This document shows positions 44,218 through 54,533 of a DNA stretch of 64,000 nucleotides, piece after piece (position 1 is the first letter of the stretch; each line of letters begins with the position of its first letter). The stretch lies in contig NC_053391.1 of assembly GCF_905171765.1 (NCBI RefSeq), forward strand, positions 191,404,559-191,468,558, written 5' to 3'. The DNA is from Bufo bufo. Lineage: Eukaryota; Chordata; Amphibia; Anura; Bufonidae. The notes under the pieces are model-generated. The model had not been told where the DNA came from. It did no database searches and was given only the letters and a program-made list of their open reading frames with translations. A program made the position numbers and the translations under genes.

Positions 44218-45319
44218 GTGAGGGGGCAGATTGCGGGTTGGGGGATTTTGTGTTTTGTGCATGCAAAGCTGCGGTATTGTTCTTGTGATCTTCTCATTGC
44301 AGATGCGGCACCCGCTCTGGTGTGGATCTTGGGGCATTCATACGTTTTCTGGGGGGCCGTCCGGGCAGCGGTTCGGCCGGACGGTCAGCAGTTGGGTTTT
44401 GACAGAGAATCTACGGTGGTAAGATGTATTGGGCGCAGGGGTATGGTTTGGAAGGGGGTGTTGCCAGAGATACATCGGTTTGTGAGAATGGATAGGGCGC
44501 CTGATGTATTAGTGGTCCATGCAGGGGGCAATGATTTGGCGGCAAGGCCTATTCGGGAGTTGATTAAGGAGGTCAAGTGGGATTTTTTGCGGCTATGGTC
44601 ATTGTTCCCTGGTATGGTGACCGTGTGGTCAGATATAGTCCCGAGGCGGGTTTTTTCTTTTTCTTTTTTTTCTTTTCTTTATTTCAGAAAACGTGATGAA
44701 CTCCCAACGGCATCATCTCATCCCGAACTAGTCATTACTTTTGGAGAATTCCTTACATGCCATATTACTCCTGTATTTGTTGATGCTGCTGCGGTTGGGT
44801 TGTTCCTTCACATTTCTCAGTTTTTTTGTTTAGTTCGTTACCAAGGTTACCTGATGAAACTTCCGCTTTGGCGGTCTATTCAAATCCTGTATGCTATTTT
44901 GTTTGTATATGCCATTTTTTGTTTGAGAAAGGCTCAGGCTGTGAGCCGAAACGCGTCACAGAACTCTATATTATATGTGACCAATAAAAGCATCGAATTT
45001 GCAGAAGACACTGTGAGTGCCGGTCTTTTTCTACAATATACGTTGAGATTGCTATCTCGGACACGTGCACCACGCTCTTTGAACGGAGTGCTGGCTGATT
45101 ACCGCCTGGTCAGTGAAGGCAGTGAACAAGGCGCGGGTGAAGGTGAATAGAGCGATAGGGCGTTTTATGGCTCGGAACAGGGAGTTGGAGAGTGGAGTGG
45201 GGGCTTTTTGGAGGTCGGACGGTGTGCACTTGAATGCAGTGGGGCTGGATATGTGGAATTTGGCGTTGCAGGAAGGCATTGAGGTGGCCCTAATGTTGTG
45301 GAGGAACGCCCAGAGTTGA
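44218..45319 (+). pseudogene. Ngaro SGNH hydrolase ORF, interrupted
   Basis: LVWILGHSYVFWGAVR holds the nucleophile Ser (GHS). VVHAGGNDLAARP is the GxND block and VWSDIVPRR closes the first half at about 44650. Foreign sequence follows to about 45110. The second half resumes with AVNKARVKVNRAIGRFMARN and FWRSDGVHLNAVGLDMW, the Asp-x-x-His catalytic pair, ending at 45319. SGNH hydrolases accompany Ngaro elements; their substrate is unknown to me. The insert is read through in one frame for most of its length, which produces a misleading 310-codon hybrid. Confidence 0.82.
44651..45110 (+). mobile_element. Penelope-type 3' tail inserted in Ngaro
   Basis: A T/C-rich start (ttttttctttttctttttt) is followed by 'tttgagaaaggctc', a 7-base loop and 'gagccgaaacgcg' at 44931-44955, and 'caataaaagcatcg' at 44980. 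The order hairpin with GAAAC, then AATAAA, is that of the tails at 22431 and 51501. No RT is present. Exact edges are uncertain by about 10 bases. Confidence 0.6.
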
Positions 45320-45350
45320 GTTGGTCAATTCCGGTCGTCGGTGGGGGGGG

Positions 45351-45796
45351 GGTCCTTGGAGTTGGTCACGGTGGAATCTGAGGACATTGGTGGGGGGGCC
45401 CCACGGTTGGGGCTGGACTCCCAGGTGGACCGAGCAGTTGTGGTGAATTGAGGGGGGGGGGGTCGTTCGGTGGTGCCTTTGAGCTGGGGGTAACGGCTGG
45501 AGGCAAGAATGGCTCACCCTGGTTCGGCAGCTCGATCTTTTTGGGGCTTCAAGGACCTTCCCCCATTGGGTTAAGTTATTAGGTCATTTTATTATTATCA
45601 GTATTATTGTTGTGGTTATTTGTGTATTTGTTATTTAATAAACGCCTGCTGTGGCCATTACATTCCAGTTGGTGGTCCGAGTCTTATGTGGGTTCGGGGG
45701 ATGGTGACGGAGAGGTGTAATGGTGTTGGAGGGGAATGCAGGGAAGTGTGTTGAGGTAAGTAAATGGGGCGAGCTATGCATAACCAATACCCCTGT
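45351..45796 (+). repeat. Ngaro split direct repeat B1
   Basis: Matches 46021-46460 over its whole length with few differences. Contains 'ttatttaataaacgcctgct', the probable polyadenylation signal, and ends 'aatacccctgtca'. Confidence 0.9.
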
Positions 45797-45798
45797 CA

Positions 45799-45913
45799 AG
45801 CAATGGCCGGACTGGGGGGTTAGGATAGGTCAGTTTGAGTAAGGGGGAGGAGTTAAGGGGTTAAATACGGCAAGGAGGAAGAAGACAGGGTGCCATTTTA
45901 GGTAGAGAGAAGC
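45799..45913 (+). repeat. Ngaro split direct repeat A2
   Basis: Same ends as A1 (agcaatggccggactgggg ... gtagagagaagct). It joins directly to B1, giving the B-A junction expected in the circular intermediate. Confidence 0.9.
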
Positions 45914-46020
45914 TCCCACCGACCCTTCCCTTTGTTTTTGGGGAGTTGGTTGGAGCAGGGGGAGGGGTTATTTTGTGGAGTTTAATTATGTCACGGCAGC
46001 TAGGGGCAGTGGGGAAGGGG

Positions 46021-46460
46021 GGTCCTAGGAGTTGGTCACGGTGGAATCTGAGGACATTGGGGGGGCCCCACGGTTGGGGCTGGACTCCCAGGTGGACCGA
46101 GCGGTTGTGGTGAATTGAGGGGGGTCATTCGGTGGTGCCTTTGAGCTGGGGGTAACGGCTGGAGGCAAGAATGGCTCACCCTGGTTTGGCAGCTCAATGT
46201 TTTTGGGGCTTCAAGGACCTTCCCCCATTGGGTTGAGTTATTAGGTCATTTTATTATTATCAGTATTATTGTTGTGGTTATTTGTGTATTTGTTATTTAA
46301 TAAACGCCTGCTGTGGCCATTACATTCCAGTTGGTGGTCCGAGTCTTATGTGGGTTCGGGGGATGGTGACGGAGAGGTGTAATGGTGGTGGAGGGGAATG
46401 CAGGGAAGAGTGTTGAGGTAAGTAAATGGGGCGAGCTATGCATAACCAATACCCCCGTCA
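46021..46460 (+). repeat. Ngaro split direct repeat B2, 3' terminus
   Basis: Second B copy. The element ends at 'aatacccccgtca' followed by host 'tgtatttttt'. Confidence 0.9.
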
Positions 46461-48451
46461 TGTATTTTTTATTCTTTTGTGAACCAGGTTCACAGAACCT
46501 TTGCTTATTAATTTTTCTGGGCCTGAAATTTTCTTTTACTGGTGGGAAGGTTAAAGTGGGCCTGTAATTCCCTCTCCCTCCATTAAAGTTTTTCTGTTGT
46601 ATCTGCATTTAGCTATTGAGCTTGTAAAACATAGTTTTCTAAATGTAATGAATTATTTCATATAAGATTGGTATAGGCAAAACTATTCTGAGGCTTTGTA
46701 ACCTTTTCCAGCCTGATGATCATAATAAACAACTCTTCTTCAGAGTTCCTTAGAAAATTCCTTTGTTCCTGACATGATACGCTTAACAAACATGTGTTGC
46801 AAAGATCTGACTTTGATAGATCTCTGTACTTAAAGAGGACCTTTCACTAGTTTAAAAACTAAAATCTAACTATATCTGTGGGCAGAGTGGCGCCCAGGGG
46901 TCCCCCTGCACTTACTAGTATGTCTGGGCGCCGCTCCGTTCGCCCGGTATAGGCTCCGGTGTGTGCAGCTCCCTATTTTGTACGGGGCAGAGTTTTTCTA
47001 TTAGGGTTGTCCCTTGCTGCAGCGCTGGCCAATCGTAGCGCACAGCTCATAGCCTGGGACTCCGTGCCATATTTTTTATAATTTTTTTTCTATTCCTTCC
47101 CCTTTTGAATTTATTTAAATAGTAAATGGTGCCACTAAATAGTACTACTTGTCCGGGGTTGCCTATGAGGCAGTAGAACGGCGCCGGAGATCCTGACGAC
47201 CTCACCGTTACCTCCTGCGCAAGATGACATGTTGATGCGGCGCAGGATGGCACTGTTATTTGTTTGTGACCACCTGCAGCGGGACGCCCCAACTCAGGCG
47301 ATGTAGAGCAAAACAGAGGTATTTATTTATTTTTTAATGTATGTACCCTGATGCAGGCCGTACAGGGGGCACTAATGGGGTGAGGGAGCATGCCCCTTAA
47401 TAGAGGGGCAGGGGCCACTTTTAAAGGTGCAGCTGTTGTGGAGGTCACTGTTAAAGGAGCGGGCACTGTGGAGGTCACTGTTAATGGCCCTCTTTGTATC
47501 TGTGTACGTATTTCTTCTCTATTGTATTCATAATGCTCCCTCACTCCATTAGTAGTGATGAGCGGCAGGGGCTATATTCGAATTTGCGATATTTCACGAA
47601 TATTTTGTAGAATATTCATCATATATTCCCGAATTTTGAGAATTCAAGATTATTTTGTTGAATGCAAAAAATCGCCAATGTAAAAATCGCGTAATGCGAA
47701 TTCGTAACCTGAAATACAGATGTGGGTCACTTTGGCCACATTTTTCAAGCTGGTATAAGTTTCCTGAGACTGGAGAAAATGATTGGCACGGCAGAACATT
47801 AGAATAGCTTTATATGCAGATAGAGTCAAGTGCTCCAATATATTCGCAATTGCGCTAATCGGCCTTACTATTATATTACCATTAATGCTAATCCAAAATG
47901 TTTGCATACTATTGCCACTTAAATACCTGATAAATGATCATTAATCTCAATAAATACCAAAGTCTAATATTTGTGACTTACTTGTTTGATTTGGTTCTTT
48001 ATCTAATTTTTGGACTAATAATATTTCATTATTATGAAGATTTCACAAACTTTCTAGCACCAATGTATTTTGTTGCTTAGCATAAAGTAAGTAATCAAAA
48101 TATCAGTTGCAGTATTGGTAAAAAATGTGATAGATTTGTTATGTTAAGAATGGAGTTTCATCTAATGTTTTGTTATTTTGCACTATGGTGGTTTGTGCCA
48201 TGCATGGCAAATTGAATTTATAACGAAACAGGCTGTTGTATTGTGACCTGGAGTCTTTTAGTCTGATTTATCTTTGCAATTTATTAAAATCTCCTTGTGA
48301 CATAGGAACTATAAGAAGCTTTGTAATGAATGAAAGGTATTTAGTGTGACAAATGTAACAACATATTTTTTTTTTTAAATACATTTTTTTCTAACTAAGC
48401 TGACACTCAAATTGCCAATAAGTCATATTGTTCTAGACCTAAAACTTATTT
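46461..48451. other. Gene-less stretch with MITE fragments
   Basis: 46833-47040 starts 'aaagaggacctttcactag', a known type of frog MITE end, but its partner is not found. 47405-47490 holds two ~38-bp tandem copies of 'gtggaggtcactgttaa'. 47551-47700 starts 'tagtgatgagcggcaggggc' and continues with 'ttcgaatttgcgatattt' motifs, a hAT-type MITE with the same end as the element at 2763. The remainder is AT-rich and unassigned. 46479-46495 is a perfect 17-bp palindrome (tgtgaaccaggttcaca). Confidence 0.45.
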
Positions 48452-48940
48452 ATGACAGTGTTACATGAACAGGATACTCTCTCCAAATTAAGAGAAGAAA
48501 TAAAGAAAGCACAGGATTCACTATCAACTCATGCAAACATGCCGACTTTTGTTGAAGCAGATAATCAGCTAAAGATCAATCTGGAGAAAGTAGAAGAGGA
48601 CCTCATGTTGTTTAAACAAAATAAATTCAACAGGGACTTACTTGATTATAGCAGCAATACGGTTTATACCTGGGCTGAAGTTCGTATAAATACACCACGT
48701 TCCATCCTACGGAGATCCCGCTCAAGACAAAAAAGAGCAACTCGAGTATCGTTTAGCTCTACTGAACAGGATTCACTGGAGTCTTCCCCTGAGTTCACTA
48801 ATCTCTCCGCTGATAATATGGAGAGGGATCCAAATTTGCATGTAACATCCACGGCCCCACATAAAAAGGAATCAAAAAACGGAGGGCAGGCCAGCGGCAC
48901 AGGAAGAAATCAACGTTATCCATCCAGACAAAGGAGATGA
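48452..48940 (+). CDS. Penelope-like element 2 ORF1 (coiled coil, basic)
   Basis: An open frame of 162 codons. Residues 1-55 are heptad-rich (LHEQDTLSKLREEIKKAQDS, LKINLEKVEEDLMLFKQNK). Then KFNRDLLDYSSNTVYTW follows, a pattern seen in front of the RT in frog Penelope-like polyproteins. A basic RSILRRSRSRQKR stretch and a Ser-rich tail end it. Its stop overlaps the ORF2 start as ATGA at 48937-48940. It could be a separate RNA-binding or multimerising protein, or the N-terminal part of a polyprotein split by a frameshift; the sequence alone does not decide. Confidence 0.65.
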   Translation: MTVLHEQDTLSKLREEIKKAQDSLSTHANMPTFVEADNQLKINLEKVEEDLMLFKQNKFNRDLLDYSSNTVYTWAEVRINTPRSILRRSRSRQKRATRVSFSSTEQDSLESSPEFTNLSADNMERDPNLHVTSTAPHKKESKNGGQASGTGRNQRYPSRQRR

Positions 48941-51190
48941 CTGAGGACATTCAAGTCCTCAAAATGTCGGCATCCATCATTACATTGCAGCAGGTAAAGG
49001 TTCTACAAAAGGGACTATCATTTTCACCCACACATCATTTCGACCTGTACCGCACCATTTTGGATGTCAACAAGTTCGCCCGGAACCTCACACTGAGGAA
49101 TCATTTCCGGGGGGAACCTTTGGAGGGTGCACCAGAAGCCGTTGTCTCTTCCTCCTTGCAAGTGCCACTGGACTCGGACATGACCCAGGGACTTGGCAAT
49201 ATGGCCCCCTTGACTGCACCTATATGTAATGAATTTGATAATATTAATGTTACACCGATACTGCGTAGTAATACAATGAGTTTTGCTGAAATGGTTCATT
49301 GTAATTCCCTTCAAACTGCTATACAAAATGAGGGGGGTCATGTTAATTCTTCCCAACAGTTTAGAACACACAACAGGGATTTCTACCCCATACAGTCCCG
49401 GTCGGCAGCTCTTGATAAATATCAAGAATTGGTGGAAAGGGATTTATGTCTCCTATGGGACACCACCAAGTCACGGGGTCAATCTAATATGACTCCGGCA
49501 GAAAGAACTGCCCTCCGGGACCTAGAGGAAAGGGAAGACATTGTTATTAGGGGTGCAGACAAGAGTGGGTCTGTGGTTGTTTTAGACAGAGGATTATATA
49601 AATGTCTAGTGACCACTATGCTACGTGATACCCAGGTCTATGTCCGATTATCCGGTGATCCATTGATGTCATTCCAAACTGAAATGAGGAATATTTTGGA
49701 GCTGGGGCTATCATCTGGTTGCCTCAACACTAGGGAAACGGAATACATTTTTGTGGAACATCCTATAACTCCTATTTTCCATGCGCTACCTAAAGTCCAC
49801 AAAAATGTATTCCCCCCACCCCTCAGACATATAGTGGCTGGAATAGGCTCTTATTCTGAGCGTTTCTCTGAGTGGGTGGATTCCCTTTTACAACCTCTGG
49901 TGCCTTTAATACCCGGCTTACTAAAAGATACAAGATCAGTGTTGCAGGCTTTCTCTGATTTTAAATGGAGGGAGGGACATTCATGGATAACAGCTGACAT
50001 TACGTCGCTTTATACTAATATCCCCCATAATTTGGCGATTACCGCACTGAATTGGTTTTTTGACCATTACAGTGATTACACTGTGACACTCAGGGAGTAT
50101 GCTGTTCTGGTGGTGGATTTCCTCCTCAGGCACAATTATTTTTTATTTGATGATATATTTTTGTCTGCAAGTGTCTGGGGTGTCGATGGGGGCTAAGTTC
50201 TCTCCCTCCATTGCAAATATCTTCATGGCATGGTGGGAGGGTCACTTCCTCCTCATCGACACCTCTCCTTTTTTGGACCGTCTACTCTGGTATGGACGTT
50301 ACATCGATGACCTGCTGATGGTATGGTCTGGTGATGTGGCATCCATACCAGAGCTCATCAGACATTTCAACTCTTGTGTTGACTGTATCCAATTTGTTTT
50401 TCAAACCAATGACACTGAGATCCAATTTTTGGATCTGTGCCTGAGGGGGAATATTTCCACCCACAGAGTCAGCACGTCCACCTATCGGAAACAGCTTGCT
50501 GGAAACACCACATTACTAGCCCATTCGTGTCATCCCTCTCACACTATCTATAATATCCCTAAAGGGGAATTGATTCGTGCCCACCGCAATTGCTCTGACC
50601 AACAGGTTTTTGAAAGAGATATAATATATTTTCATGTTCTTAATTTCGATGACAACTGGTCAGAAATTGTGTCTAATGGAATAAAATGTGTGGCCAAGAG
50701 AGCACCTACCCTGGGCAACATTATCAGCCCAAGTTTCTTTTCAGATAGGGAGAGTTCACAAGCCACATGGCTTCACTACAAAGGTAGCTTTAAATGTGGA
50801 CATAAAAAATGTATTTGTTGCGAGCACATTATGATAGAGAAAACATTTCGATCTACTGTAAATTAGAAAGAATATAAAATACAATCTTATATCAATTGCA
50901 ATACTCGACATGTGGTCTATCTTATCACATGTATACTGTGCTCTTTGCAATATGTGGGCTGTACTGTTAATCCATTAAAAAATAGGATACGTAAACACAT
51001 ATCCGACGTACCGCACTACAGAGACCGGAATGTCTCTGCAGCCAGCTTACATTTTGCAATAGCACATGCGGGGGATGTGTCCGGTTTAAAAGTCAAAGGC
51101 ATAGAAAGGGTCTATTTGCCACCAAGAGGGGGAGATCATAGAAGGAAACTCCTTAATAGAGAAGCCTTCTGGATATTCCAGCTAGGATGA
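48937..51190 (+). pseudogene. Penelope-like element 2 RT / GIY-YIG
   Basis: 48937-50196 has LQQVKVLQKGLSFSPTHHFD, ADKSGSVVVLDRGLYK, HPITPIFHALPKVHK and ITADITSLYTNIPHNLA (first Asp). One shift near 50170 leads to GVSMGAKFSPSIANIFM and the catalytic RYIDDLLMVW. DTEIQFLDLCL follows, then a Cys-rich linker (KCGHKKCICCEHIM). A TAG at 50864 interrupts KEYKIQSYINCNTRHVVYLI. The nuclease has VVYLITCILCSLQYVGCT, NRIRKHISD and LNREAFWIFQL to 51190. With only one shift and one stop, this was lost recently or holds consensus errors. Confidence 0.85.
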
Positions 51191-51500
51191 CGTCATCCTC
51201 AGGGACTTAATAAGCGTCACGACCTTATTTTGCAATATTAATTATATGCTATATATATTTATTTTTTTTTTGTGTCCCTATGTTGATTATTTATAAACAC
51301 TGAATCCCATTTATCACTATTGTTTTAATGTTAGAATTTATACCTCAACCTCTTTCCACTGTTTTTCATGTTTTGGCTTGTAGGTTTTTTAACCTAATTA
51401 ACTTGCATGGAACCGCCTCCTGATATCTGCTCCTCCCAGGTGATAGCTATCAACCTGGGGTTAGTTTAGGATATATGTGGAGGTGCTTCCATTTCATATT

Positions 51501-51560
51501 CATGCTTGTCATGAGGAAGGACCCATATATCTAAGAGGTCTGAAACGCATAGATGTATAC
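51501..51560 (+). other. Hammerhead-like motif at the 3' end of Penelope element 2
   Basis: 'catgaggaaggacc', a 13-base loop, 'ggtctgaaacgcatag' (51509-51551) has the stem flanked by a TGAGGA-like segment and GAAAC. Relative to the hammerhead core CUGANGA the first C is A here; the other core bases agree. Located 310 bases after the nuclease stop. Confidence 0.45.
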
Positions 51561-51720
51561 TTGCATTACGGATTTTTAAAGCTGGAATAAAGGTCAACTA
51601 TAATTTCAGCCGAATTGAGCTGGATATTTTCTTTCTAATCTTCTGGACTTTATCGCATCCAGGTGCGGCATCCGTGCACAAAGGGTGTTTGTAATCAACA
51701 CAGGTGAGAGCTGCCTTACT

Positions 51721-52330
51721 ATATTACAAACCATTTAATGTACACCTTTATGCTAAAGTTATTATGCCATGATATTAAATATGGCCTAAAAAAAGCCTAA
51801 ACATGAGGCTTAAAGTGTGCTGGTTCTGCAATATGTCTATATTGCTTCTGAGGAGTAGGAAAGATATTTTAATTTTAATTCACACTCATCTAAAAGAAAT
51901 ATATTAAACATTGGGTACTCTACTCAGGGCAGGCAGATGGCAGGACTAGAAAATTTAACAGCTATCCAGTGACACCATTTTTTGGCAGCATGTTGCCTTG
52001 TATAAAGTTCCTAGTGCCAAGAATCTAATGTAAAGCAAGTCAAAAGCAATCAAAATTACACAACAACATTGTAAAGTTTATTTATAGTAATATTTATTTA
52101 AAATGAATTCATATTCTTAAAAATAAAATAATAAATATTTTAAAATATGAACTTATTTTGAAATTATTTGAGTCATGCTGTATTTGATGCAAATTTGTTA
52201 TGGTATACCATTTAAATCCTGTGTAAACACCACATGGATCTGGAAATGTGGTCTATATTTTAATTACAGCACAAGACGGTATTGGAATTCGGTTTCCACT
52301 CCCCAAAACTCCATAAATTAACAGAATATA
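51721..52330. other. Gene-less AT-rich stretch
   Basis: Nothing recognised. Ends at the left remnant of the MITE that Harbinger entered. Confidence 0.3.
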
Positions 52331-52699
52331 AGGGTCAATTCACACACTGGCCCAGATTCAGGTAGATTTGCCCATTACTTACACCTGAGCCGCTCAGCTG
52401 AATTTCTCTGCGCTGGAGCAATTTTGCCAAATTGCCACCTGATTCAGGAATCGTTTGTTCATTTAATTTGCTCCTGTTTAAGGCAAAGCTGAGGGCGCAA
52501 GGCCGTGCAAGTCAAAGTGGGTGTGCCCCTATGTAAATGAGGAATTTTCGGCTCAGCAGAGGTTTGCTAGCATAATTTCAGGGCAAATCCTGCTCAGCTG
52601 CTTGCACTGAGCAAATAAATAGGAGCAGGTTCTTTGCTGAATTTCATCCTGCTTTTTCCTACCCCCCCTGAGCAAGGAAATTCAGCCCTTTTGCAAGAC

Positions 52700-54161
52700 A
52701 TGGCACCTCCCAAAGGGACCAAAAAAAGGAAGCCCAACTTTGTGGCTGCAGAGATGGACATCCTGATTGCTGCACTCCAGCAGCATAAGGAAGTCCTATA
52801 TGGTGCCCAGCGGGCAAACACCACCATTGCCCAAAGGAGGGCTATATATGAAGCCATTGCCCTGGACATCAATGCCCTGGGTAATGAAGTGCGTACCTGG
52901 GATGACATCCAGAAGAAATTAAATGATATGAGGCGCAGGGTCCGTGAAAAACTGGCTCTTATCAGGAAGCATACCGGTGGCACGGGAGGTGGTCCGCGAT
53001 GTATGATCCGGCTCAATCAGGAGGAGCAGCTTATTGCACAAACGTTCGTGCAGGAGCAGGTGGAGGGACTTGAAGGGTACGACTCCACTGTTGGGAACTT
53101 GGGGACTGGTAAGTTATTTTTCTTTCATATCTGCTGTGCATCATGGGAGGGGGTACAAGTGAACATATGAGAAGTGTGTTGCACCAGCAAAATATGTCGT
53201 TTTGGTGTCATCCACAGGTGGTGATGAGGAAGAAGAAGCTGGGCCGTCTTCGGCTGCGGCTCGACCCAGCCCATCCAGACCAGAGCCAGGGGTCCAGTCA
53301 GGCCCCATGGACATTCTGGCTATGCTGGTCCAGGAGGAGATCATACCGGGGCCAAGTATGGAGGAGCAAGTGGTATTGGAGGAGGATTCCTTTTTCCTCA
53401 TCCAGGAGGACTCTGGCTCCCTCCAGGAGGATACCACCATCCCTGTGCAACCCACCACCCCCCCGCCCAGCACGTCATCCCCCTCCAGGGCAAGCCCCTC
53501 CAGGGCAAGCCCCTCCCTTGTGGACCCCTCCCCTTCTCCCTCTGTCCGTGGCCGAGCCTCTCCTCCCAGGAAGGCTCTGTCCAAAACGAGGCATATATCC
53601 TCCAGCCTCCGTGACGGTCTGCTGGAGGAGCAGGCCCTGCAGACCCGCCATATAGGGGCCATGGTGGGAGAGGTGCGTCGTCTGGCGGACAGCATGGCAT
53701 CCACCTCCACCTCTATGCAGCATGCCCTCACCCTGCATGAGGACCGGGACAAACATGTGGCACAGAGCCTGGGGGAAATTAGTGGCAACTCTAAGGCCAT
53801 AGTCACCTGCTTGGTGGCTCTGGAGACCACACCAGCTTTGTTAAGCAGGATGACAGCTGCGGTGCAGGCCAACACCGCTGCAGTGCAGGAGGAGGCGAGA
53901 GTTACCCGCCGGCATCAGCGGGATACCACCACCCGCCAAATGCGGATGTTGGCCCAGACCAACACCATCCTTGCCCGCCTGGCCAACGCCATGGAGGGCA
54001 TGCAGCCACCACCTGCAAGGAGTGTGGAAGTAGGGGTTGATGCTCCTCCCCCCCCTCCTCCCCCCACCCCTCCATCCCCACCCCATGCCTCCTCCGCACC
54101 ACGGAGATTGAGGAGCCAGAGCCGGGGCACCCTTGGCCCAAAGAAAAAAACAAAAAAATAA
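52700..54161 (+). CDS. Harbinger accessory DNA-binding protein (Myb/trihelix-like), one intron
   Basis: The start at 52700 gives MAPPKGTKKRKPNFVAAEMD. The trihelix/Myb-like domain covers about residues 10-90: ILIAALQQHKEVLYGAQ, then VRTWDDIQKKLNDMRRRVRE with the tryptophan expected in the third helix. The intron is 53109-53217 (gtaagt ... ccacag, phase 1), after which the frame continues GGDEEEEAGPSSAA. The second exon has Pro/Ser repeats (SPSRASPSRASPS), a long helical region (LLEEQALQTRHIGAMVGEVR, with RDTTTRQMRMLAQTNTILAR) and a basic nuclear-localisation tail (GPKKKTKK). Spliced length is 450 residues without a stop. In Harbinger systems this protein brings the transposase to the nucleus and to the ends. 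Confidence 0.85.
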
Positions 54162-54533
54162 TTTTATGTCTACATTTTTTTGCTCAACACAATATGATTT
54201 TTTATTATTTTTCTATATGCTCAGGGTATGAGATTATTTTTTTTTTATATGCTCAGGATATGAGTTTTTATATTTATTTGTAGTCCCTACACACGGTGAG
54301 GAGTGTATACTACAGTGTGACTGGTGTGTGAATGGGGGGGGGGGTGGCACTCCTGCTGGAAAAGGGGTGTCACCCTCTGCCATGTGAAAGGTGTATGAAT
54401 GGACAGCAACATAATTGGAGCCTTGACGCGGCGTTGCTGCTCCCTAATACCATGGGGTATTGTTGGGTCTAATCCAATTGGGGGTGCATGTGTCGGGTGT
54501 GTGCTAGGGACTACAGTGGTGTACGTACATGCA

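Larger units (their letters stand above)
39752..46460 (+). mobile_element. Ngaro-type tyrosine-recombinase retrotransposon
   Basis: Encodes Gag-like, RT-RNase H, tyrosine recombinase and SGNH hydrolase in that order. It has split direct repeats: A1 (39754-39998) at the 5' end, and B1-A2-B2 (45351-45796, 45799-45913, 46021-46460) at the 3' end. This is the Ngaro arrangement, used to rebuild a full circle by recombination. There is no integrase and no target duplication. It is decayed by frameshifts and a nested Penelope tail. Confidence 0.88.
48452..51720 (+). mobile_element. Penelope-like element 2
   Basis: Coiled-coil ORF1, RT and GIY-YIG nuclease in one direction, followed at 51501-51560 by a hammerhead-like motif and 'ggaataaagg' near 51582. 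It is the best preserved of the three Penelope-like copies, with one frameshift and one in-frame stop in ORF2. Confidence 0.85.

Noticed and set aside
46479..46495. Perfect palindrome tgtgaaccaggttcaca as a hormone response element
   Set aside because: Half-sites and spacing do not match a nuclear receptor consensus well, and a lone palindrome in repeat DNA is weak evidence.
47323..47544. PLTVTSTVPAP repeat protein
   Set aside because: Two copies of a ~38-bp tandem repeat; no further coding evidence.
53141..53875. 244-codon minus-strand ORF opposite Harbinger accessory exon 2
   Set aside because: Shadow of the GC-rich plus-strand exon, which has splice sites and a conserved domain.
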